Shown: positions 25,167 through 34,525 of the stretch, piece after piece | Layout of the letters: each line of letters opens with the position of its first letter | How positions within the stretch are numbered: the first letter of the stretch is position 1 | From: Lachnospiraceae bacterium | GTDB taxonomy: Bacteria; Bacillota; Clostridia; Lachnospirales; Lachnospiraceae | Direction: 5' to 3' | DNA: 60,138 bases | Assembly (NCBI GenBank): GCA_031263035.1 | Contig: JAISGP010000090.1 | Span: 1-60,138, forward strand | The notes under the pieces: model-generated | Seen by the model: only the letters and a program-made list of their open reading frames with translations | The model's database searches: none | What the model was told of the DNA's origin: nothing | Position numbers and translations under genes: made by a program

Positions 25167-27248
25167 ATGGCAATTCAATATGATTTGAAAAAAGAGGATA
25201 TACTTAAAGCTATGGAGTTTATTGATGAGCATGGGGTACCAAAGCAGAATAAAAGTTTAGAATATGAACTTGTTTTCGAAAATGGAAGAAATTATCCGCC
25301 GAAATATACTGTTGCTGTTGCAAATCATTTATTAACTGGTGATGAAATAGATACTAGTTTATTTAATGCTATTGAAGCTAAAACTTTAATAGAAAAATTA
25401 GGCTTTGACATAGAGCAAAAACAAGTAAAATATGAGTTAGTTATAACTGCAGATAGTGTTACTTCAACTGATGAAAGATTTACGATGAATGATCTTGGAT
25501 TAGGAGATAATTATAGACCGTTAAATGTATATTTTAAGAAAAAAGATGATGATAAAATCTTCAGAATTCGTAATAAAGGTGAGCAAAAAATATCTAATCA
25601 AACATTGCCACGGCTTGCATGTCAAGTTTTTGAAAAACAGTTAAAGCATTTATCTGTCGAAGCAAAAGAGCAATTTCCTATTACCAGATATAGACTAAAT
25701 TCTGAAATAATACGAGGCATTTTTCCAAGTATTGATGAATATAGAGAATATCATAATTCTATTGAAAGTGTAGTTTACAAATATGATAATGGTAGACAAT
25801 TTGTGTTGTATTGTTGGAATATTTTTTCAACCATTGTTTTTGTGCAAGAGTGTCTTAAACGATTTGGTGATGTTGATGATGAGTTTGTTCTCATTTATAG
25901 AGATAAGGAAATAAAAGAGGCGATAGAAAATAAAGTTCAATATGAGCCCAATTCTGAAGATGAAAGTAAAGGTTATTTAAACCAATACTCTTACGATTTA
26001 ATTAAATCAAAGAATATAATTTTTCGAGGTGCACCTGGAACAGGTAAAACATATCTTGCAAAACAAGTCGCAGCGGATATTATTAGTGACGGATATGTTG
26101 ATGATTATACGCTTTTAACAGAAGAACAGAAAAAGCAAGTAGAATTTGTTCAATTTCATCCTAGTTACGATTATTCTGATTTTGTTGAGGGTTTACGTCC
26201 AATGTTTAATGAAGATGGAACTATGGGTTTTCAGTTAGAAGATGGAATATTTACGAAGTTTATTAAGAAGGCTCAGGATAATTATGACAACTCAAAGAAA
26301 AGTAAAGATATAATTGAAAATGAGTTATCTACAAATGACTTATTAAATGAATATTTTTCTGATATAGAATTTGGTATAGATGAATTTTGCATAGCCCGTG
26401 GAACAAAGTTTTATATAATGAGTGTTGATGAAAAACATATTAATATATCTATACCTGAAAATCCTACGATTAAAACACTAACTTTAAATAAAATGGAATT
26501 ATTAAGTATGTTGAAATCTGGAAAAGAATTCAATAAGGTTAAAGATGTAACAGATTTTTTTAATAAACAAAATGGAACACAAGGGTATTCTTATGATTTG
26601 GCTTTATTTAAAGATTTGAAATCAAAAAAAATAAAAGCTAAAAGGAGAGTTGTAGAACAAGAACAATTAAAACCATTTATTTTTATAATAGATGAAATTA
26701 ATCGAGGTGAAATATCGAAAATATTTGGTGAACTTTTTTTTGCAATAGATCCCGATTATCGTGGAATAGCAGGTGAAGTCTCAACTCAATATGCAAATCT
26801 TCATGAAAATCTTGAAAAGAAATTTTCCATTCCTGAGAATGTTTATATTATTGGTACTATGAATGATATTGATCGATCAGTTGATACGTTTGATTTTGCA
26901 ATGAGACGACGTTTTAGATTTGTTGAAATAAAAGCAGAAGATACTTTAGATATGTTAGAATGTTTAGGTGATGAACTGAAAGAGGAGGCAATCAGCCGAA
27001 TGATGGCTTTAAATAGTGAAATATCTAAGGTAGATGAGTTGAATGAAAACTACCAAATTGGTGCATCATATTTTAAGAAATTAGATAAGGTAAATTTTGA
27101 GCAGTTATGGAATGATTATTTATTGCCATTACTTCAGGATTATGTTCGAGGCTTATATGATGAAAATGGTATTTTAAAGAAATTTGCAAATGCTTATGGT
27201 TATTTTTCTATAGTAACAGGGGATAATAATGAAATTAATGAGAGTTAA
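25167..27248 (+). CDS. mcrB: McrB-type GTPase of a type IV restriction system
   Basis: 693 residues. McrB is the GTP-driven AAA+ motor of modification-dependent restriction. The AAA+ part shows Walker A FRGAPGTGKTYL (286-297), Walker B FIFIIDEINRGEIS (D509, E510) and the signature GTMNDIDRSVDTFDFAMRRR (563-582), including the MNxxD of McrB and the terminal arginines. About 120 residues (375-495) are inserted between Walker A and B. The N-terminal 280 residues replace the classical McrB DNA-reading head; their opening (EDILKAMEFIDEHG, NGRNYPPKYTVAVAN) resembles the head of ScoMcrA-like proteins, and the rest is unfamiliar. The ATG has GAGGGGAT upstream. It overlaps mcrC by 20 bases. Confidence 0.88.
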   Translation: MAIQYDLKKEDILKAMEFIDEHGVPKQNKSLEYELVFENGRNYPPKYTVAVANHLLTGDEIDTSLFNAIEAKTLIEKLGFDIEQKQVKYELVITADSVTSTDERFTMNDLGLGDNYRPLNVYFKKKDDDKIFRIRNKGEQKISNQTLPRLACQVFEKQLKHLSVEAKEQFPITRYRLNSEIIRGIFPSIDEYREYHNSIESVVYKYDNGRQFVLYCWNIFSTIVFVQECLKRFGDVDDEFVLIYRDKEIKEAIENKVQYEPNSEDESKGYLNQYSYDLIKSKNIIFRGAPGTGKTYLAKQVAADIISDGYVDDYTLLTEEQKKQVEFVQFHPSYDYSDFVEGLRPMFNEDGTMGFQLEDGIFTKFIKKAQDNYDNSKKSKDIIENELSTNDLLNEYFSDIEFGIDEFCIARGTKFYIMSVDEKHINISIPENPTIKTLTLNKMELLSMLKSGKEFNKVKDVTDFFNKQNGTQGYSYDLALFKDLKSKKIKAKRRVVEQEQLKPFIFIIDEINRGEISKIFGELFFAIDPDYRGIAGEVSTQYANLHENLEKKFSIPENVYIIGTMNDIDRSVDTFDFAMRRRFRFVEIKAEDTLDMLECLGDELKEEAISRMMALNSEISKVDELNENYQIGASYFKKLDKVNFEQLWNDYLLPLLQDYVRGLYDENGILKKFANAYGYFSIVTGDNNEINES

Positions 27249-28563
27249 AGATAATTCTTCTATTTTAAAAGAAGAATTTGAACCTGTAAAAAATTTAGTA
27301 AAAAAGATTTCAGATAAAACTTTGGAAGAACTTGAAAAAGAAAATTTATTTGTGTTTCCAGAGTTATTAAAGAATTCTGACGATATAATAAAAGATCAGA
27401 TGATATTGCAAAGTGTTAATTCAAAATATATTTTGAGTAATGTAATGGGTTTTTTAGGATATGGTAATGAACGTTTAGATATTACATCAAGGTTTGATGA
27501 GAGTAGACAAGATTTCTTTCTTCAGTATTTATTGGGAAAAGTTATGGATATGCCTAACATTGTTGAATTAAATACAAATGTTAATAGCGAGAATAGACTT
27601 TTAAATTTGCTTATTTTTTTGTTTCCGTATTATTTAAAGTTAGCAATGAGAAAAGGTAGTTATAAAACATATATTTATAATGAGTACAATGATGAAAATA
27701 TTAAAGGAACAATAGATGTTTCACGTCATATTAAAATCAATACACCTTTTGTTGGGAATATAGCATATAAAAAACGTGAATTTTCATACGATAATTATGT
27801 AATGGAATTAGTTCGTCATACAATTGAATTTATAAGACATAAGCCTTACGGTCAAAACTTGCTTCAAAAAGTAAAAGATGAAGTTAGTTCTGTAATATTA
27901 GCTACAAATAATTATGCAAGTTATAACAAAAACAAAATAATTCAATTAAATAAAAAGAAACCATTATCTCATGCATATTATCATGAATATCGTTCTTTAC
28001 AGAGAATATGTATTCTAATTTTAAAAGAAGAAAAGTACCAGATTGGTTTAGGAACAAATCAACTTTATGGTATTCTTTTTGATGGAGCATGGTTATGGGA
28101 AGAATATGTTAATTCACTTATTAAAAACAGATTTTATCACCCTATGAATAAGGGACGACAGGGTGCTCAAAGGTTGTTTTCAACAAATAGTAGTAAGGTT
28201 GGATTGATTTATCCTGATTTTATTAGTAAAGATATCAAGAATAGAATAATAGTAGACGCAAAATATAAACCTATTAGTAATATTGGAAATAAAGACTATT
28301 TACAAGTACTTGCTTACATGTTTCGCTTTAATTCTAAGAAAGGGATGTATTTATATCCAGAAAAAAGTGATGAAGATGATTTGATATTAAAGTTAAACAA
28401 GGGAACTACCTATGAAAATAATGTTAGCGTAAATGATGATATAACAATTATTAAATGTGGGTTAAAAATACCAAATGAAGCTAATTCTTATGAAGATTTT
28501 GTTGTAAAGATTAAAGAAAGTGAAAATCAGTTTATATCAAGACTTTTACATAGTTATTATTGA
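27229..28563 (+). CDS. mcrC: McrC-type nuclease subunit
   Basis: 444 residues. McrC supplies the PD-(D/E)xK nuclease that cuts DNA when driven by McrB. The N-terminal half shows LGYGNERLDITSRFD and DFFLQYLLGKVMDM, typical of McrC; the catalytic core is GLIYPDFI (acid at the PD) followed by RIIVDAKYKPI, with D and K in the DAK motif, and then DYLQVLAYMFRF. It begins inside mcrB, with GGGGAT before the ATG; a second ATG nine bases later is also possible. A terminator follows, ending the island next to the unrelated minus-strand rqcH gene. Confidence 0.87.
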   Translation: MKLMRVKDNSSILKEEFEPVKNLVKKISDKTLEELEKENLFVFPELLKNSDDIIKDQMILQSVNSKYILSNVMGFLGYGNERLDITSRFDESRQDFFLQYLLGKVMDMPNIVELNTNVNSENRLLNLLIFLFPYYLKLAMRKGSYKTYIYNEYNDENIKGTIDVSRHIKINTPFVGNIAYKKREFSYDNYVMELVRHTIEFIRHKPYGQNLLQKVKDEVSSVILATNNYASYNKNKIIQLNKKKPLSHAYYHEYRSLQRICILILKEEKYQIGLGTNQLYGILFDGAWLWEEYVNSLIKNRFYHPMNKGRQGAQRLFSTNSSKVGLIYPDFISKDIKNRIIVDAKYKPISNIGNKDYLQVLAYMFRFNSKKGMYLYPEKSDEDDLILKLNKGTTYENNVSVNDDITIIKCGLKIPNEANSYEDFVVKIKESENQFISRLLHSYY

Positions 28564-28649
28564 ATTAATGGCAACATTATTATTGAAAAAAACATTTTAG
28601 TATAGATATAACGTTTAGAAATACTGTGTATAAAAAATATAATAAAATA

Positions 28650-28686
28650 CAAAAGGGTCTTACGCAAAAAGTAAGCCCTTTTTTAA
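28650..28686. terminator. Terminator between mcrC and rqcH, probably bidirectional
   Basis: AAAAGGGTCTTAC pairs with GTAAGCCCTTTT (one bulged T) over a GCAAAAA loop, with T residues on the right and A residues on the left. It lies between convergent genes and could serve both strands. Confidence 0.75.
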
Positions 28687-28749
28687 AAAATTATTATAAT
28701 AAAGCTGAATGATTTAATATTGCTATTTTTTTTATAGAAAAATGAAAAT

Positions 28750-30687
28750 TTATTTCACCACCCTAAGCCCACTTATATCCGTATCTATAACCATACTATA
28801 ATTGGTATAATACACCACAAATCCCGGCTTGCTTCCGTTTGGCTTTTTAACTTCTTTTCGTTTTACATAGTCGATTTCGACTTTGCCATCTGCACTTTCT
28901 TTTGAGTAGTGGGCTGCAAGTCTAGCTCCATCTTCAAATACTGAATCAGGAATTTCTTCACCTTTATTTTTTAGGATTACATGGCTTCCAGGAGTGCCTT
29001 TTGCGTGAAACCACCAATCATTTCCATTTGCAAATTTAAAAGTTAGTTCATCATTTTGAAGGTTATTTTTTCCTACATAGAAATCATAACCTAGTTCATT
29101 TGTGTAATGAAGTGGCTCGTTTTTAAATTTTACTTTTTTCTTTGTATGACGTTTTCTAATATAGCCAGAGGTTGTAAGTTCTTCAGTTATTGCAATTAAA
29201 TCATCTTCAGAAAGAGAAATTCTTAAAGCTTCTTCCACAGATTCTAGATAATCTATATCTGCTTTGGTTTCTTTGATTAATTCAGTAAGAGCTTCAAATG
29301 TTCTTTTTTTCTTGTTGTATTTATTGAAGTAAGCAATTGCATTTTCTTTTACCGTTAAATCTTGTTTAAGTGGTATAGTTATGTTTTCGTTAGTGTAATA
29401 GTTTAGTGCTTCAAAGCTTTTTGAGCCATCAGTAACAGAATACCCGTAGGCATTTATAAGTTCACCATAGACTTTATATTTATCTCTATCTTCAGTATCT
29501 AGAAGTTGGTTTTGTTGGAGAGCATATTTCTTTTTAGCTCTATCTAAAGCGATGGATACAATATGTCGCAAATTACCAGATTTTTGATGAATTCTTGTAT
29601 GTATATTTTTAGTTTCATAGTAGGTAATTAGCATTTCTGAAATTGAGGTATATGGAGTAATACTATATTTGATGTTTCCATTATCAGAATTTTTTACATT
29701 TAATGTATTTTTTACTTTAGTAATTGTATCATCATTTGTAACATTATAATTTGTATTAATAACATTAGCTTCAGAAACGTCATTTAGAGTATTATTTTTA
29801 GTAGTGCTAGTTTCAGAATTTTTGTAATTATCATTCTCAGTAAAGAATATAGGTAGCAAATGGGACAATTTAATTAATGAAAATTCCTTAGGCTCATTAT
29901 TTTTATAATAAATAGCAGGTGAGTATTCATTATTATTGATTTTTGTCATTTCATTGCAAATAACATCAAATAATTTTTTTGCAAGTTTTTTAGAGCTTTC
30001 ATTATCACCACTAATAACAGCTGATGGCAAATCAGAATCAAGTCCAATTCTTTGACAGAATTCTTCTGCCACAACAGGACTAATACCGGTAAGATTAGTG
30101 TAAATAGCCTTTTTAATAGTAGTTGCATGAGATTTTATTACTGTATCAAATTCTTCAAAAGTCATAGTAAGAGGATTAACTTGGGTATGGGTGTTAGTAA
30201 TAAAGTATTTGCGACCCGGAAGTACTTCACGAACACTTGATACAGAGGCAGGAATATGCTTTATACTATCAATTATATTAAGGTCATCATCAGTAAAAAT
30301 AATATTACTATGTTTTCCCATGATTTCTACGATTAGAAATTTAGTTTTTAAATCTCCAAGTTCGTCTAGATGTTCAATTTTAAATCTAATTATACGTTCT
30401 AAGCCCGGTTCTTCAATTTGAATAATTTTTCCATTTGCAATATGTTTCCTTAAAAGCATACAGAAATTTGGTGCATTCATAGGAGATGGCTTATTAGTAT
30501 CAGTAAGGTACACTAATGGAAGGGATGCATTTGCAGAAATGTAAAGTCTTTTTTGCCCGCAGTCTCCCTTAATTGTTAGAAGAATTTCATCTTTTTCCGG
30601 TTGGGCGATTTTTGCAATTCGTCCACCAAGTATTGTATTGTTTAATTCATGAACTAGTCCATGAACTGTAATTCCGTCAAACGCCAT
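28750..30687 (-). CDS. rqcH: RqcH / NEMF-family ribosome quality control factor (formerly fibronectin-binding protein A)
   Basis: 645 residues. RqcH binds split 50S subunits with stalled peptidyl-tRNA and directs alanine tailing of the nascent chain. The N-terminal NFACT-N domain opens MAFDGITVHGLVHELNNTIL and includes GGRIAKIAQPEKDEI; a coiled-coil-forming region with helix ALTELIKETKADIDYLESVE follows; the C-terminal NFACT-R (DUF814) domain has NDWWFHAKGTPGSHVILKN. It is longer than the roughly 570-residue B. subtilis protein because of an Asn/Thr-rich insert near residues 285-345. It is divergent from rpsO, with 336 bases between them. Confidence 0.92.
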   Translation of the reverse strand: MAFDGITVHGLVHELNNTILGGRIAKIAQPEKDEILLTIKGDCGQKRLYISANASLPLVYLTDTNKPSPMNAPNFCMLLRKHIANGKIIQIEEPGLERIIRFKIEHLDELGDLKTKFLIVEIMGKHSNIIFTDDDLNIIDSIKHIPASVSSVREVLPGRKYFITNTHTQVNPLTMTFEEFDTVIKSHATTIKKAIYTNLTGISPVVAEEFCQRIGLDSDLPSAVISGDNESSKKLAKKLFDVICNEMTKINNNEYSPAIYYKNNEPKEFSLIKLSHLLPIFFTENDNYKNSETSTTKNNTLNDVSEANVINTNYNVTNDDTITKVKNTLNVKNSDNGNIKYSITPYTSISEMLITYYETKNIHTRIHQKSGNLRHIVSIALDRAKKKYALQQNQLLDTEDRDKYKVYGELINAYGYSVTDGSKSFEALNYYTNENITIPLKQDLTVKENAIAYFNKYNKKKRTFEALTELIKETKADIDYLESVEEALRISLSEDDLIAITEELTTSGYIRKRHTKKKVKFKNEPLHYTNELGYDFYVGKNNLQNDELTFKFANGNDWWFHAKGTPGSHVILKNKGEEIPDSVFEDGARLAAHYSKESADGKVEIDYVKRKEVKKPNGSKPGFVVYYTNYSMVIDTDISGLRVVK

Positions 30688-30898
30688 GATTATTTCCCCC
30701 AGTAAAATAAAGTTATATGCAAATATAGTTATCAGAACACTTTAATAAGTTACGTAGTATACAAATTAAAAAGTATCTTGCAACTAAATATATAGATTAA
30801 GTATTAAGTGAAACATAAATGTCAAAGAGTATTTTTATAGAATATCAAATAATAGTCGTGACATATAATTAATTACATGAAAAATCACACAATTATTC

Positions 30899-30927
30899 TT
30901 TACTCACATCACTAATTATGTTATACT
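30899..30927 (+). promoter_or_regulatory. Promoter of rpsO
   Basis: TTTACT (30899-30904), 17-base spacer, TATACT (30922-30927). The ~90-base leader after it can fold by CAAGG near 30931 pairing with CCTTG near 30976; S15 often represses its own mRNA through such a leader, but this is inference. Confidence 0.55.
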
Positions 30928-31023
30928 TTTCAAGGTTTAAAGCGAATACACAGTGATAGGACACTCCAACCTTTGCCTTGTATAACGCGATTAATTATAA
31001 GTTATTATAGGAGGAAAAACAAG

Positions 31024-31290
31024 ATGATTTCAAAAGATCAAAAAACTCAGATTATGTCTGATTATGCTAGAAGTGAAGGAGATACAGGTTCTCCGGAAGT
31101 ACAGATAGCACTTCTTACAGCAAGAATTAACGACCTTAACGGTCACTTTAAGGCTAATCCCAAAGACCATCACAGCAGACGTGGACTTTTAAAAATGGTA
31201 GGTCAAAGAAGAAGCTTACTAGGATACCTTAAAAAGAAAGATATCACAAGATATCGTGAGTTAATTGAAAGACTTGGACTTAGAAAATAA
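31024..31290 (+). CDS. rpsO: 30S ribosomal protein S15
   Basis: Binds 16S rRNA early in assembly of the small-subunit platform. 88 residues, the normal length, starting [20 protein letters not shown], with [32 protein letters not shown] and [17 protein letters not shown], all hallmark segments. A GGAGG ribosome-binding site precedes the chosen ATG at 31024; an earlier in-frame start would add 17 residues with no family counterpart. It is followed by pnp, the usual rpsO-pnp arrangement. Confidence 0.97.
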   Translation: MISKDQKTQIMSDYARSEGDTGSPEVQIALLTARINDLNGHFKANPKDHHSRRGLLKMVGQRRSLLGYLKKKDITRYRELIERLGLRK

Positions 31291-31304
31291 TCTAAGTAAA
31301 GATA

Positions 31305-31342
31305 GGGGAAGATTAAGGAGCCTTTGCTTTTTAATCTTCTCC
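31305..31342 (+). terminator. Stem-loop in the rpsO-pnp interval
   Basis: GGGGAAGATTAA (31305-31316) pairs with TTAATCTTCTCC (31331-31342), 12 bp with one G-U. The following bases (TTGTATC) have no long T run, so it may be a weak terminator or an RNase processing hairpin as known between rpsO and pnp. The rest of the interval to 31603 shows no gene or clear element. Confidence 0.6.
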
Positions 31343-31603
31343 TTGTATCATTTGTAAGGCAAATGCATACAAAAGAAGTGGAGAGGGAAAATCACCCGAG
31401 ATTACTGAAAAGTATATAATTGCAAATGTTTAATAAATTTCTTTAAACTATGCTTATTTTTCAATAGATATTTTGTTCAAAATAACTATGACCTTGCTTT
31501 AATTCATTTGCAAGATATAGTCTTAAATGAAAAGCTATTTATTGATGATTTTTATATATTTTTCAGTGGTTTCGGTGTACTACTTTAAAATAATAGTTGC
31601 GTT

Positions 31604-31618
31604 TTTATTTGCAAATGA
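31604..31618. promoter_or_regulatory. ATTTGCAAAT palindrome motif before pnp
   Basis: Exact copy of TTTATTTGCAAATGA, also found before thyA and before the alcohol dehydrogenase gene. Here it ends 52 bases before the pnp start codon. Confidence 0.35.
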
Positions 31619-31670
31619 TAATTGTTTTTAAAAGTGACCTCTCAAAATTATTTAAATCTAGGAGGATTTT

Positions 31671-33758
31671 ATGTACAAAACTTATGAAATGACCCTTGCA
31701 GGTCGCCCACTTAAAATCGATGTAAATCGTGTAGCTAAGCAAGCAAATGGTGCAGTTCTTATGCATTATGGAGACACAACTGTTCTTAGTACAGCTACAG
31801 CATCAGAGAAGCCAAGAGAAGGAATTGATTTCTTTCCACTTTCAGTAGAATATAATGAAAGACAATATGCTGTTGGAAGAATTCCAGGAGGATACAATAA
31901 AAGAGAAGGAAGAGCTTCAGAAACAGCTATTCTTACAGACCGTGTAATTGATAGACCAATGCGTCCTCTTTTCCCAAAAGATTATCGTAATGATGTAACT
32001 TTAGAAAACCTGGTTCTTTCAGTTGACCAAGATTGTAGCCCAGAGCTTTTAGCTATGCTTGGTTCTGCAATTGCAGTATGTATTTCTGATATTCCATTTG
32101 ACGGACCTATTTCAACTACTCAAGTAGGTATGGTTGACGGAGAATTAGTATTTAATCCAACAGCTAGTCAAAGAGAAGTGTCAGATTTAACTCTTACTGT
32201 TAGTTCTACAAAAGAAAAAGTTATTATGATAGAAGCTGGTGCAAATGAAATACCAGAAGATAAAATGATTGAGGCTATTTATGCAGCTCATGATATTAAC
32301 CAAGAAGTAATTGCTTTTATTCAAACTATCGTTGATGAAGTTGGGAAAGAAAAACATACTTATGAAAGTGCTGCAATTCCAGAGGAAATCTTTGATGAGA
32401 TTAAAAAGATTGTTCCACCAGAAGAAATGGAAGAAGCAGTCTTTACTGATGAAAAACAAGTTAGAGAAGAAAATATTCGTGTTATAAAAGAAAAGCTTGA
32501 AGAAGCATTTGCAGAAAATGAAGAGTATTTAGCTGCCATTGATCCAGCTGTTTACCAATATCAAAAAAAGACAGTTAGAAAGATGATTCTTAAGGATCAT
32601 AAACGTCCAGATGGAAGAGCAATTGATCAGATTAGACCACTTGCCGCTGAAGTTGACTTAATTCCTAGAGTTCATGGTTCAGCTATGTTTACTAGAGGTC
32701 AAACTCAGATTTGCAATATTGCAACACTAGCTCCACTTTCTGATGCTCAAAGATTAGATGGAATGGATGAACTTGAAACAGGAAAACGTTATATGCATCA
32801 TTATAATTTCCCATCATATTCAGTTGGAGAGACACGTCCAAGCCGTGGTCCTGGACGTAGAGAAATCGGTCATGGTGCATTAGCTGAAAAAGCTTTAGTT
32901 CCTGTACTGCCTAGTGAAGAGGAATTTCCATATGCTATCAGAACTGTTTCTGAAACATTTGAGTCTAATGGTTCAACTTCTCAGGCATCTATCTGTGCAT
33001 CTTCTATGTCACTTATGGCTGCCGGAGTTCCAATTAAATCAGCTGTTGCAGGTATTAGTGCAGGTCTTGTAACTGGAGATACAGATGATGATTATTTAGT
33101 TCTTACAGATATTCAAGGACTTGAAGATTTCTTTGGAGATATGGACTTTAAAGTAGCCGGAACTCATAAAGGAATTACAGCTATTCAAATGGATATTAAA
33201 ATTCATGGTTTAACAAGAAATATTGTTGAAGAAGCAATTGCAGCTACTAAAAAAGCAAGAACATATATCCTTGATGAAGTAATGAATAAATGCATCGATA
33301 AACCACGTGATCATGTTAACGAATATGCACCAAAGATTATGTCAATTCAAATTGATCCAGAAAAAATTGGTGAAGTTGTTGGAGCTCGTGGTAAAGTTAT
33401 TAATGCTATTATCGACCAAACAGGTGTAAAAATGGATATTACTGATGATGGAAGAGTAAGTATCATCGGTCAAGACCAAGATAAGATGAACGAAGCAGCT
33501 AAAATGGTTCATACCATTGTAACAGATTTTGAAGCTGGTATGGTTTTCGAAGGTAAAGTAGTAAGCATAAAAGAATTTGGAGCCTTCGTAGAATTTGCAC
33601 CAGGCAAAGAAGGAATGGTCCATATCTCTAAAATATCTAAAAAACGCATTGATAAAGTAGAAGATGTATTAAGCCTTGGACAGATTGTTAAAGTTGTTTG
33701 TTTAGGGAAGGATAAAATGGGAAGAATGAGTTTTTCAATTAAGGACGTGGCGCAATAA
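31671..33758 (+). CDS. pnp: Polyribonucleotide nucleotidyltransferase (PNPase)
   Basis: Phosphorolytic 3'-5' exoribonuclease of the RNA degradosome. 695 residues, standard length. Two RNase PH-like domains are visible: the first opens at LAGRPLKIDVNRVAKQANGA with YNERQYAVGRIPGGYNKREG; the second has IRPLAAEVDLIPRVHGSAMF, SRGPGRREIGHGALAEKAL and ADILDRD-like LTDIQGLEDFFGDMDFKVAG. A KH domain (IDPEKIGEVVGARGKVI) and an S1 domain (FEGKVVSIKEFGAFVEF) finish the protein. GGAGG precedes the ATG, and the terminator hairpin at 33786 follows. Confidence 0.97.
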   Translation: MYKTYEMTLAGRPLKIDVNRVAKQANGAVLMHYGDTTVLSTATASEKPREGIDFFPLSVEYNERQYAVGRIPGGYNKREGRASETAILTDRVIDRPMRPLFPKDYRNDVTLENLVLSVDQDCSPELLAMLGSAIAVCISDIPFDGPISTTQVGMVDGELVFNPTASQREVSDLTLTVSSTKEKVIMIEAGANEIPEDKMIEAIYAAHDINQEVIAFIQTIVDEVGKEKHTYESAAIPEEIFDEIKKIVPPEEMEEAVFTDEKQVREENIRVIKEKLEEAFAENEEYLAAIDPAVYQYQKKTVRKMILKDHKRPDGRAIDQIRPLAAEVDLIPRVHGSAMFTRGQTQICNIATLAPLSDAQRLDGMDELETGKRYMHHYNFPSYSVGETRPSRGPGRREIGHGALAEKALVPVLPSEEEFPYAIRTVSETFESNGSTSQASICASSMSLMAAGVPIKSAVAGISAGLVTGDTDDDYLVLTDIQGLEDFFGDMDFKVAGTHKGITAIQMDIKIHGLTRNIVEEAIAATKKARTYILDEVMNKCIDKPRDHVNEYAPKIMSIQIDPEKIGEVVGARGKVINAIIDQTGVKMDITDDGRVSIIGQDQDKMNEAAKMVHTIVTDFEAGMVFEGKVVSIKEFGAFVEFAPGKEGMVHISKISKKRIDKVEDVLSLGQIVKVVCLGKDKMGRMSFSIKDVAQ

Positions 33759-33773
33759 TACCGCAAAAAACTA

Positions 33774-34028
33774 GCAATTATTGACGAATTTTATGTATGA
33801 AAAAGGTCCTATACGCTTGCGTATAAAGGACCTTTTAAAATACATGAAAATTCGGTTAGAATAAAAACGATAGTTTTTATTCGTCAATAATTGCGTATAC
33901 ATCTTTACTTGTAGAAACCAAGAACCAGCGAGAAGTAGCGTAAGCGAATTCGAGCTGAGAATGAGTTCATTTAAAAGTATAGTTTTTAAATTCGAATTGA
34001 CATTTTGTAGCCATCAATAATTGCGTAT
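33774..34028. repeat. Cluster of inverted and direct repeats between pnp and acpS
   Basis: GCAATTATTGACGAAT (33774-33789) is the exact inverted complement of ATTCGTCAATAATTGC (33879-33894). TCAATAATTGCGTAT occurs at 33884-33898 and again directly at 34014-34028, each preceded by a TAGTTTTTA block. The segment holds no gene. It could be a small non-autonomous mobile element or an intergenic repeat family. Confidence 0.6.
33786..33853 (+). terminator. Long terminator hairpin after pnp
   Basis: The core AAAAGGTCC-TATACGC / GCGTATA-AA-GGACCTTTT is extended outward by GAATTTTATGTAT pairing with ATACAT-G-AAAATTC, giving a hairpin of about 68 bases. It is nearly symmetrical and could work for both pnp and the convergent acpS. 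Confidence 0.75.
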
Positions 34029-34036
34029 TTATTTTC

Positions 34037-34411
34037 CTACCCAATTGCCACTGCATACCCTATTGCATAATCAGTATCATAGGATAAAGAAATCTTAATT
34101 TCTGAAATCCCCTTTTCCTCAGCTATTTCCTTAGCTCTTCCATGTAAACATACAACTGGAACGCCATTCTTATTTTCAAGAATTTCAATCTCATTCAATC
34201 TAATATCATCCCCGTTAATATTTAAACATTTAAAAACAGCTTCTTTACCGGAAAATCTAGTAGCGAAGCTATAAAGAGGAATTGGACGTGATAATATCAG
34301 TTCAATTTCTTTTTTTGTATAAGTTTTTTGTACGAACGGATCCGTGGTATCTTGAACAGAGTTCTTTATATTAGAAATATTAAGTATGTCAGTACCTATG
34401 CCATAAATCAT
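34037..34411 (-). CDS. acpS: Holo-[acyl-carrier-protein] synthase
   Basis: Transfers 4'-phosphopantetheine from CoA to the serine of acyl carrier proteins. 124 residues from the ATG at 34411, with AAAGGAAA upstream on the minus strand; an earlier start at 34483 would add 24 residues unlike the family. Motifs: IYGIGTDILNI with the metal-binding D8, and ATRFSGKEAVFKCL with E57. The usual SLSH is SLSYDTDYAIGYA here, a small deviation. It lies 114 bases after the TetR gene on the same strand. The catalytic context is relevant to the ACP-like protein encoded at 38801. Confidence 0.9.
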   Translation of the reverse strand: MIYGIGTDILNISNIKNSVQDTTDPFVQKTYTKKEIELILSRPIPLYSFATRFSGKEAVFKCLNINGDDIRLNEIEILENKNGVPVVCLHGRAKEIAEEKGISEIKISLSYDTDYAIGYAVAIG

Positions 34412-34525
34412 ATAAATTTCCTTTGAATTATTTTTCGTAAAAATGTTTGCAATATTATTAATTATATGAAGTTTACTTCTCATAATGTAAATCTTTTCTA
34501 ATGGAACAAATCTTTTTTTGAAAAA

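Noticed and set aside
33950-33963. GAATTCGAGCT looks like the polylinker of pUC-type vectors
   Set aside because: Only about 11 bases match, the flanking bases differ, and the sequence continues naturally on both sides; coincidence is more likely than vector contamination.
34450-34525. Small gene between acpS and the TetR gene
   Set aside because: Only an N-terminal extension of acpS is possible there; the sequence lacks family similarity and the internal start has the better ribosome-binding site.
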